From Penium margaritaceum (lineage: Eukaryota > Streptophyta > Zygnematophyceae > Desmidiales > Peniaceae): a stretch of 64,000 nucleotides of DNA. The position numbers were made by a program, and so were the translations under genes. The notes beneath the pieces are model-generated. The model searched no databases and was not told the origin of the DNA. It saw only the letters and a list, made by a program, of their open reading frames with translations. The stretch covers positions 124,176-188,175 of the forward strand of contig SZWC01001514.1 in the NCBI GenBank assembly GCA_023375785.1, in the 5' to 3' direction. Below are positions 46,961 to 57,742 of the stretch, one piece after another (within the stretch, counting starts at the first letter, position 1; the number at the start of each line of letters is the position of its first letter).

Positions 46961-47166
46961 GTCTGACCTAGAACCCGGTGTTGCACAAGAGGACTAAGCA
47001 CATTGAGATCAGGCATCACTACGCGCGGGACTTGGTGGCGAAGGGAGATGTAGCCACTGTGCATTGTGGCACTAAGCGCATTCTTGCCAATGCCATGACC
47101 AAGGTACAGCCCAAGGACAGGCACGACACAAGCTGCATGGAGCTTGGTTTGGTTTGCGAGGTCTAA
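46961..47166 (+). pseudogene. Element B RNase H, last part
   Basis: Starts with the second GTCTGACC and continues the B frame as NPVLHKRTKHIEIRHHY, then GTKRILANAMTK, the usual end of Copia pol. The codon at 46969-46971 is TAG in a place where relatives have Gln or Lys before N-P-V. The frame ends at 47166, about 40 bp from the polypurine tract. Confidence 0.85.
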
Positions 47167-47203
47167 AATGCTACAGGTTTCAAGGACAGGGCATCAAGAC
47201 TAC

Positions 47204-47218
47204 GGTGCAAGGGGAGAT
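47204..47218 (+). promoter_or_regulatory. Element B polypurine tract
   Basis: GGTGCAAGGGGAGAT directly before the 3' LTR. Confidence 0.82.
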
Positions 47219-47938
47219 TGTTGACATGGTGTGTCCCTTGCCATGAGTGCAGTTGATCGTACTCCCTGGTTCGACCACTCAGGAGTAGTCAAAAACCTGA
47301 TCTGAATTCAGAATTGTATTCCTTGGATTTTTCTATGCAGGATCGAGCTATGAATCGCTGGATTTGAGTGGGTATTCAGAAAGTTAGCCCAGCCCAAATT
47401 TCGGGTGTTGGATGGGTGAAATCTCGTACCTGCCATAGGTGGCGGGATAATCCACCGCCAGTGATCCAAGTTCATCCCCAACGAGCTCCAAATGCACCAG
47501 GGGCATAAAACAAGTAACTACAAGGACCTCTTTTACCAGGATGAGATTCTCCTTGAATTCTGGGCAAGGAAAGGTGCTCCGACGAGTCATCATCAAAACA
47601 CCTCCTGTTGCCTTGCGAGCAAGGCAAGGTGGGCGGCTCCACCAAGGGTTACTTTGACGGCCGTAGCAGGGGCTCTACTGCTTCGCTTTTGGTCTGCCTG
47701 GATGTGTTGGAAAGCTTAGATCACAGGATATGAGGATCTGACGTATTCTCACTATCCAAAGGAACAAAAATGTGTTTCGATTCAGTTCTACTGAATGCGA
47801 CCAGTTCTGTCCACTCACATCCGTGATCCTTCTACTCTTCACTCTTCACCAAAGGTGTCCATTGGCTGCCCCAAACATTGGTACATCAGTGAGAGCTAGG
47901 CATCCTTGAGGGTGCCTCCAAACCCACTAGTGCCAACA
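47219..47938 (+). repeat. Element B 3' LTR
   Basis: 720 bp, starting TGTTGACATGG and ending GTGCCAACA, followed by the CAACG duplication at 47939-47943. By eye it differs from the 5' LTR at roughly one base in six or seven, so B is not recent. Confidence 0.93.
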
Positions 47939-47943
47939 CAACG

Positions 47944-48420
47944 GAGCCGACTACCGTGCAAGAGGTGCTTGCGCGGCCCGAAGGGGATCAATGGGATGAA
48001 CCCATCAAATCCGAGCTGGCGTCCATCATGAAAAATGACACGTGGGAGCTGGTTGACAGGTCGAAAGATGCCAAGGTCATCGGCTTAAAGTGGGTCTTTG
48101 GAACGAAGTTCACTAAGGAAGGTGTCGTTGACAAATACAAGGCGCGGCTGGTGGTAAAGGGATACACACAGCGTAAGGGCGAGCACTATGATAAGACGTT
48201 TTCTCCGTCACCAAGTTCACAAGCATCCGGACGATCCTTATAGTGGCGGCAACGAAAGACATGGAGCTCCACCAAATGGAAGTAAAGACGACCTTCCTCA
48301 AATACATCGTAGATAAAGAGATCTACATGGAGGTGTCAGAGGGCAAGGTGTGCAAGCTGCGAAAGTCCTTGTATGTGCTAAAAAAATCGCCCAGATACTG
48401 CTACCAAGAGATGGACAACT
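47944..48420 (+). pseudogene. Element C reverse transcriptase, truncated
   Basis: Resumes the C frame after B: TTVQEVLARPEGDQW, LKWVFGTKF, ARLVVKGYTQ, then LHQMEVKTTF and LCKLRKSLY-like blocks. At about 48428 it jumps directly to ADPGSLHWQAVK, so the palm region with the YVDD box has been deleted. This deletion alone would have killed the enzyme. Confidence 0.82.
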
Positions 48421-49063
48421 TCATAGCTGATCCAGGGTCACTACACTGGCAGGCGGTCAAGTGCATCCTGCGCTACCTACAAGCAATGCAACGTGCGTGC
48501 TTGAGGTTTGACGAAAAGGGATGGGTAGACCCCTTACGTCTGGTCTACTAAATGGATGCTGAATACGATGGCAATGTGGACAAGCGGGAGTCCACATCCG
48601 GCTACGTTTTCTTTCTTGTTGGTGTAGCTGTCTCATGATGAAGGAGAAAGCAAGAATGTGTCACCACCTCCAGAGTGGAAGCAGATACATCGCGTTGGCC
48701 TAGGCGGTCAAGGAGGCGGTGTGGCTCCGCAGGTTGCTGGGGGGAGCTGGGCGTACCGCACCAAGAGCCTACGGTGGTGAAAGAGGACAACACCGACTCC
48801 ATCTCGCTGACCATCAACCCGATGTAGCAGAGGAGGACGAAGCACATCAACGTGCGTTATCACCGCACACGGGACATGGTTGAAAGGGGGCATGGGGTGC
48901 TGCAGCACTATAACATTGCAACATGCTTTCGGATTGCTTGACCTAACCGCAGCCTATGGACTGGCACGCGATGAGCGTGGCCGGGCTTGGGATGACCAGC
49001 TATGATGGGCTGGAATGCGCAGCAGAAGATGAGCAAGAGAAAGCAGGAGTAGTGGACATGGCA
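48421..49063 (+). pseudogene. Element C RNase H remnant
   Basis: LHWQAVKCILRYL, then a degraded first Asp region (MDAEYDGNVDKRESTS), a GYVFFLVGVAVS block and, in shifted frames, traces of the Glu and Asp blocks and a TKHINVRYH-like end at 48838-48880. It leads to the polypurine tract and 3' LTR. Confidence 0.7.
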
Positions 49064-49079
49064 GGTGCAAGGTGAAGAA
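49064..49079 (+). promoter_or_regulatory. Element C polypurine tract
   Basis: GGTGCAAGGTGAAGAA next to the 3' LTR, resembling the B tract with one T interrupting. Confidence 0.7.
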
Positions 49080-50054
49080 TGTTGAAGATTTTCCCCTTTG
49101 CATGCCCAAGTGCGGCGTAGGGAGGCGCCGGCGAACCACCAGAGAGATAAAATCTATCACAGTTGGATCTAATGGCTTAAGGATTGATTGGATCCTAAAA
49201 TAGAGGATTGTACCTGAAATTTGACAAGTTACTGAATCCGGTGGAAGTTGTTTTACCGGAATTGGACAAGTAACGAGGAAGATATGGGCTTCCAAAGTTG
49301 GGGTGTGTGCAACGGTTCTGGGAGTCGGCCATGGTTTGACCGCTGAAGAATAATCGACCGGAATGAGTAGCAAAAATACATCTGGTGTTTTTGCCCCGGA
49401 GGACCACCGAGTGGCTCCGGCGAATGATCTGCCAGATGTCAGTAGTACAAGTTGTTACTAAGGGACTTTGCAAAAATCCTGGCTCGGAGTCCGAAACTCA
49501 GTAGTTCGTTTTGTTACTTGGGGACTTCGTCAAAACTCCGACTGCAGGTCTGCGAACAGGTTTTGAACCACATAGATTACCATCACCCAAATCAATGATT
49601 AACTCATCAAAAAAGACCCCAAAGGCGCGAGGCACACTGCCACTACATGTAGGGACATCTGCGCCTCCGGAATGGCATTTTGTCGGGTCCTTTAAGTGTG
49701 AGGGCGCCTTGGCGGGCGACATGGTGCGTGCCGCCTACTGAGTGGCTGGATTGGGGTGCCGCGCTTTGGCTCATGTAGCGGGAGCTACGGTGATCCGAAT
49801 GGCACACGATTTGGTGTGTTTGAGAGCTCACGACTACAAATATTTAAATCATTTCCATGTTAAAAATTGATGAAAAAGTGCGCTATTCCCTTTGCAAAAG
49901 TGACTGTCTCACAACTCCCTTCCAATCCCAAAAGCATAGTGTGAGACGACCAGAAAGCCCACGCTTGGACTCAGAACCCGCACCAAAACAGAAAGTTGTA
50001 AACTCCAAGTGAACACCAGTTGGAGCACGTCGGAACTGCCTCCACCCGAGGGCT
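49080..50054 (+). repeat. Element C 3' LTR, end deleted
   Basis: Aligns with the two parts of the 5' LTR and contains the unfilled G target (ATATG, 49282-49286). Similarity stops in GAGGGCT. The last dozen bases (as far as TTTCTGACA in the 5' copy) are absent, and the primer site of D follows at once. Confidence 0.85.
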
Positions 50055-50057
50055 TGG

Positions 50058-50079
50058 ATGTGTGCCTTATAACCTCAAG
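50058..50079 (-). promoter_or_regulatory. Element D primer binding site (tRNA-Met anticodon type)
   Basis: On the minus strand CTTGAGGTTATAAGGCACAC follows the LTR. It aligns with the B and C sites (GGGTTATGGG plus CAC) with a few mutations. It shows that D belongs to the same group of Copia elements. Confidence 0.6.
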
Positions 50080-50538
50080 TGTTGGCCTACAACCCCTTGT
50101 CAGTGCGCTGAATGGCAACGGTCTAGAAAACGGGTCCAAACATAGAAGGCTGCAGACTGCTCTTAGTATTGCAACCAAGATAAGATACCATCCTTGAATG
50201 AGGGATCTACACTTTAGGTTTGTTCAGTTTGCAACCTCATGAAATCCGCATGAAGGTCTTTAGTGTCTACCCTTGGTTGGACACTCTGTGAGGAGTCTGA
50301 AAGGTAAAACTATAAATGGATGCATGTAGGGTACATGATTTTATACTTGCATAGCATTTCTAATGCTTCTGCTTGCAATGGCTCTACAGGAGCCAACCTC
50401 AGCCTACAGTCCTACTTGGGGCATCTTGAGACAGCCAAGTGTCATCCTCAAGGCAGGCTCTATTAAGCTTCCTAGAAGCTTCCTAGTCATATTCTTAGAA
50501 GCATCCTATTCTATTTCGGGCCGCAAAGAAAATGGTGG
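50080..50538 (-). repeat. Element D 5' LTR, truncated
   Basis: Aligns with 23600-24075 (for example the shared block around ACCCTTGGTTGGACACTC). The match stops after AGCGGAG at about 50538, so the outer 0.2 kb is missing. Confidence 0.78.
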
Positions 50539-50667
50539 CTACAGCGGAGAAACAAAGAACTTGATTTCTACTACAATACCAGCTTAAAGCCCGAGATGAT
50601 TGGCAAGTAATCGCCATTTTTGGCATCTAGGAAGACATTCCGTGAATGATCACAGTAGTTGGCCACA
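50539..50667. other. Short unassigned junction
   Basis: Lies between the truncated D LTR and the first recognisable Gypsy E sequence. Nothing was recognised. Confidence 0.3.
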
Positions 50668-50739
50668 TTGACAATGCCAACTACAACGCTCGGATGCAGG
50701 AATCCAACGGCTCGTGACCCTAAAGCCATAATTTATATC

Positions 50740-50945
50740 ATTACAGAGGGATGTCATTATCAGCAAAAACCTCATCTCCGATGGAGATTGACGCCGTCGA
50801 TCAACGCGATCAACAACTCTACTGGACTTGCGAGAAGCTAGGCCATATCTTGCACAATTGTCAAAAGTGGCAGCAACAAGCCAGAAAGTGGAGGAAGTCG
50901 CAGAAAAGGAGTGAGGAGCCGGGAAACGACAAAGCGCACGATTAG
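50740..50945 (+). pseudogene. Gypsy E gag zinc knuckle
   Basis: A frame with the knuckle remnant CEKLGHILHNC; the first Cys of the CCHC set has become Tyr. The basic tail after it (KWRKSQKR) resembles that of G near 32010-32100. Confidence 0.65.
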
Positions 50946-51869
50946 AGAGCAAGACTCTTTTCCAATCAGAAAAATCTGTGCGATCGATCTCCCATTTAGG
51001 TGGCTCATATTGCCACAGACAAGGGTACGTGAGATTGCAAAGCTTGACGAGGGATAGTACTACAAGTTCAACCCAAGGTGTGTAAAATTCTCATGATAGT
51101 ACCAACACTACTAGAGAGAGGATCTTCTCACAATTTTTTCAGCAACGCCAGTGTTCAGAAGCTGGGTTCGCAAACCAAACCAAGGGTGTTTGAAGGAAGA
51201 CGTCGACAGAAGAGTGCATATCTTTGCAAACAACGCAACAACAAATTGTAGATCTCCATAACGTAACGGAATTTTCCCGATCATTGACCACAAATCACCC
51301 TTAGACGATATTTCCTACACCAGCAGAATACATAGACTGATTGGAAGAGCAGCTCAGTTTACGCCAACATTAATGGTAGAATGCGACACCTGCCTTTGGT
51401 TGAGCTACCCACAACACAATAAAAGTTATGGGAAGAAACAAAGGTGGAAGCAGTAGAGGAAGTTGCGATAGCCACAAAACGTCAACCAATATCTCTAGAT
51501 GTGGCCAACCGGTACCTGAAGCTCGGAGCCAAAGTGTGCCTACTCCACATGGAAGTAGAGGAAGTGGAAGAAATCATTGTTCTTGACACATGAGAAGTTT
51601 GTAACCATACCGAAGGAGTACTAGAGCTCATCAAGGAGTTAAAAGGGGTTTTTGCAATGAATTTTCCCAAGAGCTATCCTCGCAACGGAACATCGACACT
51701 CTGATAGGCCTGAAGCCAAGCATCAGACCACCGATGAAGTAAACCTATTGGATGTGTGATCACGAGCTAACCAAACTCAAGAAGCAACTAGACGGGATGC
51801 TTTGTGAGGGGTTCACGACACCCTCCACGTCACCCTACATGACACCCATACTTTTCGTGAAAAAGAGAA

Positions 51870-52440
51870 TTGGAGAGATGTGAATGTGTGTGGACTACCA
51901 AGCATTGAACGACATTACCATCAAGAACCGCTATCCCCTCCCCTGAGCAAACGAACGTTTCGACCAACTATGCAGTGCCTAAACTTACAAAAAAATTGGT
52001 ATATGCAGCGGCTACCATAAGATCCGCATATCTGATTAGGACGTTGAGAAGACAACATTCAGTACCAGATATGGGTACTTCGAGCTCACAATTATGTCCT
52101 TCAAACTAAAAAATACTCTTGTAACATTCATGACAGCCATAAACAACATCTTTTGCCTGTACCTCAACAACTTCGTTGTCCTGTATCTCGATGACATTGT
52201 GGTGTACAGCTGCAACCCGGAGGAGCGCAATGGACATGTTAAGAAATTTCTCCAGATTTTACAAAGACAAGAGTTTTTTTAGAAAACTATCAGATGTGAC
52301 TTTGGTCACCGTTCAATCGAGTTTTTGGGCAACATCATATATGGCGCATGAATCACCATGGACTCGAGAAAGGTGGAGGGGGTCGCTGATTGGCCAACAT
52401 CTATAAATTTTGGGACGTCCAACCGTTTTTGGGCTCTTGC
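51870..52440 (+). pseudogene. Gypsy E reverse transcriptase
   Basis: CVDYQALNDITIKNRYPLP block near 51890-51945, then the FELTIMSF region and the catalytic YLDD at 52184-52195, followed by ITMDSRKVEGVADWP in a shifted frame. Several stops lie inside. Confidence 0.78.
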
Positions 52441-52639
52441 AACTTCTAACGTCGATTCGTAAAGGACTATGCAACAAGTACTTACCTGGAAAAACTAATC
52501 CAACGGATGTTGTTTGTCGGCCACTTGATTTAATGGCCCAGATCAACAACCCATACCTCGGGAGGCTGTTTGCAAAGGGTTACGAGGAGTTTGGCAGATA
52601 CGATATGGTTCGATTACTCATACAGGCGACGATGGTTCA

Positions 52640-53640
52640 CTAGCCAGGTCTTCATCCCTTTGAAGAAGGAACTACAAAGGATGTTGGGATGAATACCACA
52701 ACTCCGGCCAGGTGGACACTTTGCCGAGGACAAGACGCTTAGGAAGTTGTTGAATTACTATTTCTCGGACAAGATGCAGGCCAATGTGGCGGCCTTCTAC
52801 AAATCGTGCGACACCTGTCAGAGACAAAAATCTCGTCGAATGTGGCCACCCAGTCTACTCCAACCGCTACCTATTCCGACAGAACCATGGGTCTACATTA
52901 GCATGGACTTCATGATGGGGCTACCCGCCACTCCCGAGGGATATGATGCCATCCTCATCGTGGTGGATAGATTCTAAAAAATGTCGCACTTCATTCCAAT
53001 GAAGACCACCGTCACTGCAGACAGAACAACATGATTGTTTCTAAGCCATACTGTATGGCTACGCGACGTACCACGTACCATCATCAACAACAGAAATGGC
53101 CGCTTCATGAACTGTTTTTCATGACAAGTTATGGCACTCGGATCCAGCTATAAACGGTGTTCCACCTTTAGACCAACGGGAAAACCGAGTGGACCAATCA
53201 GACGCTAAAAAAAATCCTTCGCAGTTTTTTTAAATCCCACGAAACCAATTGTACAACTAACTGCCGATTGCTAAACTTGCATCCAACTCCGCAACTTCCA
53301 CCACACCTAGTAAAATTCCTTTCAAAGGGTTAAACAGAATGTTTCCTACCACACCGGCTGGATTACAAAGCCGAGCAACATCGCCGTGGTCATCATCCAC
53401 CGTAGGGACTTTGCAAGCATTTGGAAGGAAACCCAGCAAACCCTGAAAAAACTCAAGTAGCTATGAAGCAAGCATCCGACTGACATCGCAACAATGACAT
53501 GTTCAGTGTCGGCGGTCGCGTCCTCCTCAGTTCGGCGAATATCAAACTGCGAGAACCAGATTTTGCAAAGCTCAAACCCCACTGATTGGGACTGTTTGAG
53601 ATGAGGAAAATGTAAACCCAAGTTGTCGCTTGATTTCGCC
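52640..53640 (+). pseudogene. Gypsy E integrase
   Basis: Zinc-finger end (SCDTCQRQK), then the first catalytic Asp in ISMDFMMGLP and the second near 53090-53110 (INNRNGRF, where Asp has become Asn). The Glu region is blurred. The C-terminal part reads in shifted frames, with HPTDIATMTCS corresponding to the G segment before its VLLSS block. Confidence 0.72.
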
Positions 53641-53739
53641 TACCTGACAGCATGGCGGTATACCATGTCTTCCACATCAGCAAACTTAAGAACTACTTGG
53701 ATCCCAACACGAAGAGATTTGACACGTCACACTCCCACC

Positions 53740-53935
53740 TCCTATACAAATGGACAAGGATACCGAGTACGCAATTGAATAAATCCTTGGACATCCATGT
53801 CGTGGACAATAAATTGAGTATCTCGTCAAATGGCACAGCTACAACGCTGTGCATAACAGCTAGGAGCCTTATGACCTCCAAAACGCCGATCATCAGATTG
53901 ACGGCTATTACCGTTGTAACCGTCTTACGCCTGCT
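53740..53935 (+). pseudogene. Gypsy E chromodomain
   Basis: In one frame the KWHSYN block, then EPYD, then DADHQIDGYYR with a TAG at the conserved Trp, the same replacement as in G at 28530-28705. This suggests the shared loss predates both copies, or a common hot spot. Confidence 0.65.
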
Positions 53936-53965
53936 AACGCACCAGGACGGCGCGGCTAAATGGGT

Positions 53966-53970
53966 GGGGG
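53966..53970. repeat. Probable target-site duplication of element F (left)
   Basis: GGGGG precedes the F 5' LTR, and a run of G follows the 3' LTR at 61584-61591. The low complexity makes this weaker evidence than the other duplications. Confidence 0.6.
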
Positions 53971-54616
53971 TGTTTTGATGTGATTCGTCCCCATCTGTTT
54001 CTATAACTTACTGTGACCACTCGGCCGTGTCCATGCTCATGCAGATCCCGGATGCAGACCCAGCTGGCACCGGAGCACCGATGGGTGGTGGCTCCACCCA
54101 CTACCAGCTGCCAGTTAGCTACCACAACGTCGCGAGTGCTTGCAAGGATGCTCTGTAGTTTTTCCGTAGTCGCTAGAGTTTTCTCGGTGAACTGGCTTCT
54201 AAGCCCGATTTGCATGTTTTGCATTGTCTGTCCACTGATTGATGCCGGACCTGTGCGTGTAACAAGTTGTAGCATCTGGCTCAAGATTCTGCATCTCTAG
54301 GTTCAGACGGTGTTGCGTTTGGATACCTCTGCGTAGAGTTACAACCAAAACAATGGTTTTGGGCCGGTTTTAGGACAAACTAACACTACCGCGTGCGTCA
54401 TCCGCCATGCGCTGCGGTAGGTATTTACGTTGTGTTATTTTCAATTGTCATTTCTCTCTGCATTACCAAACTATTGGATCTTATGAGACTTTTTGCGTCT
54501 CCCTAGCCTAACTCTTCCTGTTTCTTGCACCTACTTGCCTTCTACTACGTCAGCTGATTGGACTGTGTTGCCACATCAGCAGTAGTAAAGCTAGTAAGTT
54601 TCCAAGTAGTTTCTCA
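53971..54616 (+). repeat. Element F 5' LTR
   Basis: Starts TGTTTTGATGTG and ends GTTTCTCA. It aligns along its length with 60944-61586. Confidence 0.92.
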
Positions 54617-54628
54617 TGGTATTAGAAT
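54617..54628 (+). promoter_or_regulatory. Element F primer binding site
   Basis: TGGTATTAGAAT follows the LTR without a spacer. It has the same first ten bases as the site of element A, pairing with the 3' end of initiator tRNA-Met. Confidence 0.85.
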
Positions 54629-54699
54629 GGTGAGGCATCCCTCGATGAGACGTGTAGGAGAGACGTAGCATTGGTAGTAGCATTGAGAGTTACAGCCAA

Positions 54700-57200
54700 A
54701 GCCACGGTCCTGGAAGGACCTACCAAACCACGGTGACCGGCCGCAACAGATTGTAGCAATAGAGATACCCTTGCAGCCACATCATCACTTCACCACAACG
54801 GGGCAGAAAAGGGCTTCCCAACCCTCTCCAGCAGAAGTTGAGGCACGTGATATTGAGAAGGGGTCCGTGAAGGCTGCCACAAGCTTCGCTCAGGTCGCAC
54901 TACCACCCCCCGGAAGTGAGAGAGTGCAAGTGTCCCAAATGGCCACCATTTTTGGCATGTAAGGGCTCGTTAGAAAGCTCGTGAAAAACCCAATCCATCG
55001 TATCCATTCCCACCGCATTTGGTGTCCTGTAGCCTCTAGAAAATAAAACAATGCTCTCAAATCTAGATATTTTTCAGATTTTGGGCTGAAAAGAGAACGG
55101 TGATGGTTTTTAAACCCTTTTTAATGTTTTTAGAACAAAACCACCACCATTGTATTCATCATCCTCTGGCGCATAATCGCTCCAAATTGTCTCATTTAGA
55201 CAACCTTTACACTGACATCATCATTGTAGGCGATGATGTCAGCACCAACACTTTGCCAAAGTTTTGGCTGAAACATTGTTTTTTGCCAGCATTCCACATT
55301 CTCAAGAAACGCCAATGGTTCTTGATTCTGAAAACGTTGATGGTTGGACCCATACTGAGCAGCTTTGATGCCGCCGGTCCGTGACAAGGACAAGGGTCTA
55401 GGAGACCCCTCCATTTCCTCCTCTTCGGGCATCATGAGTTCATGGTTGCAGTCACTCGCAATCGATGAGCTTCGTTGGATGTAGGATGAGATGCACCGCC
55501 AGTAGCAGCGTCAGATCCACGCACTACAGGAGTTTACAGAGTTACAAAGGGGTCGTTGAGGGACCTCACAGCCGACACCAAGATGACCTGGTGGAGTTGA
55601 ACCATCTGTTCAGCAGTCTATGCCCTGTACAACAGCGCAGCCTCAGCATCCCTCATCACTTGTTGACACTTGAGAGGTGTGGAGGAGATGGAGGATGACA
55701 CACGTGAGGAAAAGATTCGCATCCTTGAGAAATGCATTCGTGAGCTGCAACTGGGATCCCAACCTATCACCCCGCAACCTTCTCACCGTCACGACCAGCC
55801 ACGCCCTTCAATAGCAATCACCCTTGGTGGCGTTTCATTCACTCGTGGTCTCCCTTTTCCTCGTCCACTATCTCCCGCGCCTGAGGTCGCCATCCCCACG
55901 TAGTGGCAACCAAAGGAATTTAAGACAGCTCCACCCCGTTACGACAACAATGAGGGCTTTGATTGCTGGGCTTTGATTGTTGGGAGACCATGTTTCAGGT
56001 TTGGACTGACTCTGAGGGCGTCTGGCCCTACTATCGCAGCCAGTATCAAAATCGTGATGCTTACCAGGTCCAGACAGTAGCGAGAGTGATGTGCGTTCTC
56101 CTGTACGCCATGTCGCGAGAGACTGTGGTCGACTTCCAACCCTTCCTAGGTGAGTCCACGACCGGGACTGGAGCAGATCCACGTTAGGGCTGGGAGTTGG
56201 CCTTGATACTTCTAACTACACAGACCCATGCTACGAGGGTGGCCTAACTGCATGAGTTTCACTCCCTCCGTCAGGGTTATACGGAGCTTGCAGTTGACTA
56301 CTAGAGGCACGCGATGCACCTTTACACCCACCTTGGGACCGATGGCAGGATGCAATTGTTGGCACTAGATACCATCATGATGAGGGGGCACTTGGACTAC
56401 GTGAAGCTCATTACGGGCTTCGACCATGTGGCTGTCTCTGAGTTGTCAGAGCCATTACATTTGTTTCCATGGGCCCATCGCTTTTTCCTCCAGACCACAT
56501 CGGTTCATGAGGCTCCCATCGCCCATCAGCATAGTCTACTTGTTACAACAATGATTGTGACCCTTCCTACGCCTCTGTCCCGATTCAATAGTCCCATCTC
56601 CACCGCTTCCTCCTCCTCCTCTACCCCAAGCGGCTACACTTAGGGCATTGCAGCGATGCAAAGGGGAAGAAAGAGAAAAATTGACACGAGAAGGGATAGC
56701 AATAGCCCACGAGTAGTGGTAGTGGACATTCTATCGACTGTTACAACTTTGGAGGCGCTCACCGCTACACGGAGTGTGAGCAGCCTCTTGACTGGACTCG
56801 GATCATGCGCGTCCTCCAGGCGAAAGAAATGTAGCAGATTTCCTTGAGTGATACACGGACGGGATGCGGCACAACTAACTCTATAGCAGACACATTCGTT
56901 TTACCAGGCGGCAGCGGTAATATGGACCCTCGGGATTGAACAATTGCAGAGCATCTTCAGTTGTTGGCGCTTCGTACTCAGGAAGGTACGAGTGTGTTGT
57001 CACAGCCGAGTGGTCCTCAGACAACTCGTCATACTGTGTCTATTGCCCGTGATGATGCTTGTTGTGGAGCTCAATTGGCTTGCAATGAGGATGGACCTGG
57101 CGGTACTCACTAGCTTGATGAGTCACAGATATGTGCTGTTCATCATTGTCCTGAGTCCTTTGCTACGCGTCTAGTAGAGGCAGAGTGTTCTGAGGCATGT
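54700..57200 (+). pseudogene. Element F gag region
   Basis: Frames at 55670-55903 (coiled-coil-like) and 56314-56643 carry a gag-type pattern: WELALILL, an LHEFHSLRQGYTELAVDY block and YTHLGTDG. The stops in the main frame include TAG in the 55900 and 56186 regions, TAA near 56247 and TAG near 56302. A local duplication (GCTTTGATTG repeated) is at 55955-55985. The region is longer than gag usually is and part is unassigned. Confidence 0.62.
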
Positions 57201-57206
57201 TGCTCT

Positions 57207-57742
57207 GTGTCAACGTCTGGTCGTGAGCCGAGTGGCACCTGGATCATTGAATCTGGTGCCACCCATCACATGATCTGTCGTCATAGTGACTTCATTGTGC
57301 TTGGTCCCGTTGCGTCCGTTTGCACAGGGTCTAATCGTTGCTTGTGCAGGGAGTTGGGGTTGTGCGGTTTAATGGTCCGTCTGGCCCCTTGTACATTTTT
57401 TATGTGATCTTTGTCCCTGCTCTTGAGCTCGGCCTGCTCTCTGTTCGTGCATGCACCAGGATGGGTCTCACCATTGAGCACTGTGTTGATTGTGTCACAA
57501 TGACTGCTCTTGACACACGTGCCCTTGTGCTTTGTGCCTCTGTTGTTGATGAACTCTATCATGTGTCTCGTTGCATTTGCCCTATTTCTTCTCCCCCTCT
57601 CTCTTCTGCACCTGTATTTGTCATTGGTGTTCTCTCCCCTAAGAACCAACGCTTGTTACATCATTGCCTATGCCATGTGAGCTCCAATACTATGTCCAAG
57701 CTCACTCGATGCGACTTTCTAAGACAAGCCGTCCAATACTAA
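57207..57742 (+). pseudogene. Element F protease and GAG-pre-integrase
   Basis: The protease active site reads WIIESGATHHM: the catalytic Asp has become Glu (codon 57249-57251). Then come FYVIFVPALELGLLS and, at the end, LLHHCLCHVSS of the GAG-pre-integrase domain. A frameshift near 57340 separates the two parts. Confidence 0.82.

Larger units (their letters stand above)
37543..47938 (+). mobile_element. Copia LTR retrotransposon B
   Basis: Plus-strand Copia element with LTRs of about 720 bp, flanked by CAACG, inserted in the integrase-RT linker of element C. It carries gag, protease, integrase, reverse transcriptase and RNase H, interrupted by a 364-bp MITE in the protease region and by hAT element H in RNase H. 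Without these two the element is about 5.7 kb, a usual Copia size. A further solo LTR of the family is at 20393-21112. Confidence 0.94.
27719..50054 (+). mobile_element. Copia LTR retrotransposon C
   Basis: Plus-strand Copia element inside D. Its 5' LTR is split by Gypsy G. The internal region is at 34776-37537 and continues, after element B, at 47944-49079, with a 3' LTR at 49080-50054. The pol frame reads on across the B insertion. The 3' LTR lacks its last dozen bases, where a deletion also seems to have removed the gag of D. The primer site is of the tRNA-Met anticodon type. Confidence 0.85.
23600..50538 (-). mobile_element. Copia LTR retrotransposon D, host of the nested stack
   Basis: Minus-strand Copia element whose 3' LTR (23600-24306), polypurine tract, RNase H, reverse transcriptase, integrase and protease lie at 23.6-27.7 kb. 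Its primer site and 5' LTR lie at 50.06-50.54 kb. Everything between is later insertion (C with G, B and H). The gag is missing next to the primer site, and the 5' LTR lacks its outer 0.2 kb or so. This rests on the matching LTR halves, their orientation and the primer site. Confidence 0.75.
50668..53970 (+). mobile_element. Degenerate Gypsy chromovirus E, 5' end missing
   Basis: Plus-strand relative of G, recognisable from late gag to the chromodomain. It has no 5' LTR or early gag. Part of RNase H is also missing: near 52430-52485 the sequence passes from the RT thumb straight to YLPGKTNPTDVV. Element F interrupts it in the polypurine tract at 53970, and E appears to continue at 61592. Stops are far denser than in G, so it is older. 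Confidence 0.82.
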
